Shown here: positions 14,182-17,015 of the stretch, piece by piece | How positions within the stretch are numbered: the first letter of the stretch is position 1 | Layout: each line of letters starts with the position of its first letter | Source of the DNA: DXYV01 sp045543215 | GTDB lineage: Bacteria > Bacillota > Clostridia > Oscillospirales > Oscillospiraceae | Length of the DNA stretch: 17,015 bases | Direction of reading: 5' to 3' | Assembly (NCBI GenBank): GCA_045543215.1 | Contig: JAZQMD010000168.1 | Coordinates: 1-17,015, forward strand | Notes under the pieces: model-generated | The model's database searches: none | Seen by the model: only the letters and a program-made list of their open reading frames with translations | What the model was told of the DNA's origin: nothing | Program-made: the position numbers and the translations under genes

Positions 14182-15396
14182 TTAAGCCCGTACAGACTCT
14201 ACCAACGCAGAGGCCAGATTTTCCAGCTCTACTGCTTTATCAGAATGGAGCGAGGATGCCATAGACAGCCGCTCATTGAGCACTGTCATGTTCTTCAGCT
14301 CCTCATCAATGAACTTCTGCATTAAGTCACCAGACTTACAAGCCCAAGAGCCGTTCTCAACCAAAGCAAAGGTCCGGTTTTGCAGGTTAAGGGCTTTCAT
14401 ATCCATAAGGAAGTTATGCATCACGGGATAAATGCCCAAGTTGTAGGTCACGGACGCCAAGACGATATGACTGTACTTAAATGCATCCGAAATAAGATCA
14501 GACACATGGGTATTAGACACGTCGTATACAGTCACGTTTGTCAAGCCTTTCTCGCACAGTTTGGCGGCCAGGGCCTGAGCAGCAGCCTCAGTGTTGCCAT
14601 ACATGGAGGCATAGGCGATCATTACCCCCTTCACCTCGGGCTCATAGCGGCTCCACTTGTCGTACTTCTCCACAAAATAGCCCAGATCCTTGCGCCACAC
14701 GGGACCATGGAGGGGGCATATGTATTTAATTTTGTCCAAAATTCCAGATGCCTTTTTTAACAACAACTGAGTGTGAGGCCCGTATTTACCAACGATGTTA
14801 GTGAAGTAACGGCGTGCCTCATCAAGCCAATCTCGGTCAAAATTCACCTCATCAGCAAAGAGCTTACCATCGAGCGCAATAAATGTGCCAAAAGCATCGG
14901 CTGAGAAAAGTACGCCATTGGTCACATCAAATGTAACCATAGCCTCAGGCCAGTGAACCATGGGGGCTGCCACAAAAGTGACAGTATGGGTTCCAAAGGT
15001 ATAGGTGTCCCCCTCCTTCACTTCAATAAGTTCATGTCCGTCGACCTGGAAGCCAAACTGACGCATAAACATGAAGGATTTTTCGGTAGAAATGATCTTT
15101 ACCTTGGGCCAACGCAGAAGGATCTCCTCCACACAGGCTCCATGGTCAGGCTCCATATGATTAATCACCAGGTAGTCCAGAGGACGGTTGCCCAACAGAT
15201 ATTCCATATTCTCCATCAGTTGGCGGCAAGCCGACCAATCAACGGTATCAAAGAGTACAGTTTTCTCATCCAGCAACAGATAAGCGTTATAGGATACACC
15301 CTTGGGGATAGGATGAATATTTTCAAACAGATTTAGGCGGTGATCATTGGCACCAACCCAGTACAAATCCTTGGTTACTTCTCGCACACAATACAT
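14182..15396 (-). CDS. fprA: Flavodiiron protein (FprA), O2 or NO reductase
   Basis: This 404-residue cytoplasmic protein is a class A flavodiiron protein. Residues 1-250 form a metallo-beta-lactamase-like domain with the di-iron ligands H80, E82, D84 (H-M-E-P-D-H), H148, D167 and H230. Residues 256-404 are a flavodoxin domain with the FMN phosphate loop S-M-Y-G-N-T-E (264-270). These enzymes reduce O2 to water or NO to N2O, usually with electrons from rubredoxin. There is no fused rubredoxin here, but the gene just upstream in the same operon ends in one, 20 bases away. The start has AAGGAG 8 bases before the ATG. All ligands are present, so the enzyme should be active. Confidence 0.95.
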   Translation of the reverse strand: MYCVREVTKDLYWVGANDHRLNLFENIHPIPKGVSYNAYLLLDEKTVLFDTVDWSACRQLMENMEYLLGNRPLDYLVINHMEPDHGACVEEILLRWPKVKIISTEKSFMFMRQFGFQVDGHELIEVKEGDTYTFGTHTVTFVAAPMVHWPEAMVTFDVTNGVLFSADAFGTFIALDGKLFADEVNFDRDWLDEARRYFTNIVGKYGPHTQLLLKKASGILDKIKYICPLHGPVWRKDLGYFVEKYDKWSRYEPEVKGVMIAYASMYGNTEAAAQALAAKLCEKGLTNVTVYDVSNTHVSDLISDAFKYSHIVLASVTYNLGIYPVMHNFLMDMKALNLQNRTFALVENGSWACKSGDLMQKFIDEELKNMTVLNERLSMASSLHSDKAVELENLASALVESVRA

Positions 15397-15416
15397 ATTC
15401 GTTTCTCCTTCCGCAA

Positions 15417-17015
15417 TCAGGCCTCAATAAAGACAGACTTCTCTTCTGCGCACTCGGGGCAGACCCAATCCTCGGGCAACTTTTCAAACAAAGTGCCAGC
15501 AGCAACCTCGGCATCCTCGTCACCGAGTTCAGGAACATACTCGTAACCACATCCACTGCATACATACCGCTTGCCCAGAGGCTCGGGCTTGGGGGCAGGG
15601 GGCCGCTTCATCTTCACCATAGGAGGTGCAGGCTTCTTCTTTCCGGTGTCCAAGGCTGCCGCCAGCAAGGGAAGTATCACATTCATATCGCCTACGATAC
15701 CATAGTCACAGTTTTTGAATATGGGAGCGTTACCATTCTTGTTAATAGCCACGATGGTAGAAGCATCTTTAATCCCCTTCAGATGCTGAGTAGCACCGGA
15801 GATACCGCAGGCGATATATAGGTTTCCAGTAAATTTCTGGCCAGACATACCCACATAGCGGTTCAGGGGCACATACTTCAGAGTCTCAGCTACGGGGCGT
15901 GAGGAACCCAGCGCAGCACCAGCCGCAGCGGCCAGATCCTGAACCAGCTTCATATTCTTCTCTTCACCAATGCCCTTACCGACAGAAACCACGCGCTCAG
16001 CCTGGACAATGGGGGTATCAATATCGATACCTACGGTGAAGTCATAGCCGTCCTTCTTCAGGGCCTCCACCAGAGCATTCACACTCTCCTGGGCATCACC
16101 CTTATAGATCATTTTCTTACGTACACCAGTGATGGGAGCAGCCTTCTTAGCCACGGAGCGGCTACCACCGCCTGCAGATTTGGGTGGCTTACCCAGGATA
16201 TTTGCTGCAATAACCACACGCTGAATCTCGTTGGTCCCTTCATAAATAGTAGTAATCTTGGCATCGCGGTACATACGCTCCACGTCCATACCCTTGAGGA
16301 ACCCGGTACCGCCGAAAATCTGCAGCGCATCGTTGGTAACCTCCAACGCAATATCGGAGGCATACATCTTAGCCATGGCTGCCTCAGTGGCATAGGGCAC
16401 ATGGGCCTCTTTGCACTCAGCGGCAGAATAGACCAGCATACGGGCACAGCGCAGCTTGGTAGCCATGTCAGCCAGCTTGAAAGAAATTGCCTGCTGGAAA
16501 GCGATGGGCTTGCCGAACTGAATGCGCTCCTTCGCATACTCCAGAGCCGCCTCATAGGCCCCTTGAGCGATACCCAGAGCCTGAGAAGCAATACCGATAC
16601 GACCACCATCCAGCGTAGCCATAGCGATCTTGAAGCCCTCGCCCTCCTTGCCAAGCAAGTTCTCTTTGGGTACTTTCACATCGTTAAAAATTAACTCAGC
16701 GGTAGACGAAGATCGAATACCCATCTTATCATAGTGGTCACCGAACTCAAATCCCTTCCAACCTTTCTCCACAATGAAAGCGGAGATGCCACGAGTGCCG
16801 ATATCCGGGGTAGTGACGGCAAAAACCACATAAGTATCCGCCTTGGGCGCGTTGGTGATAAAAATCTTACCACCGTTAAGTAACCAGTGATCGCCCTTGT
16901 CCACAGCGATGGTCTCAGTACCACCAGCATCGGAACCTGCATTGGGCTCAGTCAGGCCGAACGCACCAATCTTTTCTCCCTTAGCCAGAGGAACCAAATA
17001 CTTCTTCTTCTGCTC
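15417..17015 (-). CDS. Acyl-CoA dehydrogenase / EtfA FAD domain / rubredoxin fusion (5' end off window)
   Basis: The frame is open to the right edge (first visible residues E-Q-K-K-K-Y-L-V-P-L), so the N-terminus is missing; 532 residues are visible. Visible residues 1 to about 276 are the middle and C-terminal parts of a short-chain acyl-CoA dehydrogenase, with T-E-P-N-A-G-S-D and the catalytic Glu in I-Y-E-G-T-N-E-I-Q (E259). Residues about 336-456 match only the C-terminal FAD-binding domain of EtfA (S-V-G-K-G-I-G, G-S-S-R-P-V, A-C-G-I-S-G-A-T-Q-H, A-I-N-K-N, A-P-I-F). A Pro/Lys linker (about 457-483) leads to a rubredoxin with C486, C489, C519 and C522. The EtfA N-terminal domain is absent and no etfB is in view. 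It probably oxidises or reduces acyl-CoA, butyryl/crotonyl-CoA being the best guess, exchanging electrons with rubredoxin partners. It shares an operon with fprA. Confidence 0.9.
   Translation of the reverse strand, partial: EQKKKYLVPLAKGEKIGAFGLTEPNAGSDAGGTETIAVDKGDHWLLNGGKIFITNAPKADTYVVFAVTTPDIGTRGISAFIVEKGWKGFEFGDHYDKMGIRSSSTAELIFNDVKVPKENLLGKEGEGFKIAMATLDGGRIGIASQALGIAQGAYEAALEYAKERIQFGKPIAFQQAISFKLADMATKLRCARMLVYSAAECKEAHVPYATEAAMAKMYASDIALEVTNDALQIFGGTGFLKGMDVERMYRDAKITTIYEGTNEIQRVVIAANILGKPPKSAGGGSRSVAKKAAPITGVRKKMIYKGDAQESVNALVEALKKDGYDFTVGIDIDTPIVQAERVVSVGKGIGEEKNMKLVQDLAAAAGAALGSSRPVAETLKYVPLNRYVGMSGQKFTGNLYIACGISGATQHLKGIKDASTIVAINKNGNAPIFKNCDYGIVGDMNVILPLLAAALDTGKKKPAPPMVKMKRPPAPKPEPLGKRYVCSGCGYEYVPELGDEDAEVAAGTLFEKLPEDWVCPECAEEKSVFIEA

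Noticed and set aside
16109..16654. 181-codon minus-strand frame inside the fusion gene
   Set aside because: It is an alternative frame of the acyl-CoA dehydrogenase coding strand with skewed Arg/Ser/Leu content and no motif.
16997..16997. Apparent start of the acyl-CoA dehydrogenase fusion at 16997 (TTG)
   Set aside because: The frame stays open to 17015 and the acyl-CoA dehydrogenase N-terminal domain is missing, so the true start lies beyond the window.

Overview
The window is chromosomal DNA of an anaerobic, probably butyrate-forming Clostridia member. A gut Oscillospiraceae-type organism is my inference from gene content, the Rnf type, the T-box control and GC-rich genes set in AT-rich intergenic DNA; no rRNA or other marker gene is present. 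I see no mobile element, CRISPR array, tRNA or rRNA.

Layout. (1) 1-540: AT-rich, with the first few codons of a possible minus-strand gene at the left edge and a strong hairpin at 59-120. (2) 541-729: a small Cys-rich DUF1540 protein on the plus strand, ending at a strong convergent terminator (744-787). (3) 816-5874, minus strand: a complete six-gene rnf operon in the order rnfC-D-G-E-A-B, encoding a membrane ferredoxin:NAD+ oxidoreductase that pumps ions. Several annotated-length ORFs needed their starts trimmed to the codon with a proper Shine-Dalgarno (SD) site. (4) 5875-6597: a divergent control region with a likely rnf promoter on the minus strand, a near-consensus promoter on the plus strand (TTGACA-17-TATGAT), and a full T-box leader whose specifier codon reads GUC (valine). 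(5) 6598-14067, plus strand: a branched-chain amino acid operon ilvB1-ilvN1-ilvB2-ilvN2-ilvC-ilvD, with two different acetohydroxyacid synthase large/small pairs in tandem. (6) 14073-14171: two strong hairpins ending the convergent transcripts. (7) 14182-17015, minus strand: a flavodiiron protein (FprA) preceded by a large fusion protein cut by the right edge. The fusion has an acyl-CoA dehydrogenase, then only the FAD-binding C-terminal domain of electron-transfer flavoprotein alpha, then a Pro/Lys linker and a rubredoxin.

How it fits together. The rnf operon and the fusion/FprA operon are both redox modules: Rnf exchanges electrons between ferredoxin and NAD(H) and conserves energy, while the fusion places an acyl-CoA site, a second flavin and a rubredoxin iron in one chain beside FprA, an enzyme family that takes electrons from rubredoxin to reduce O2 or NO. 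The ilv operon turns pyruvate and 2-oxobutyrate into branched-chain 2-oxoacids and is induced when uncharged tRNA-Val accumulates. The strongest candidate for a little-described system is the acyl-CoA dehydrogenase/EtfA-domain/rubredoxin fusion with its flavodiiron partner.
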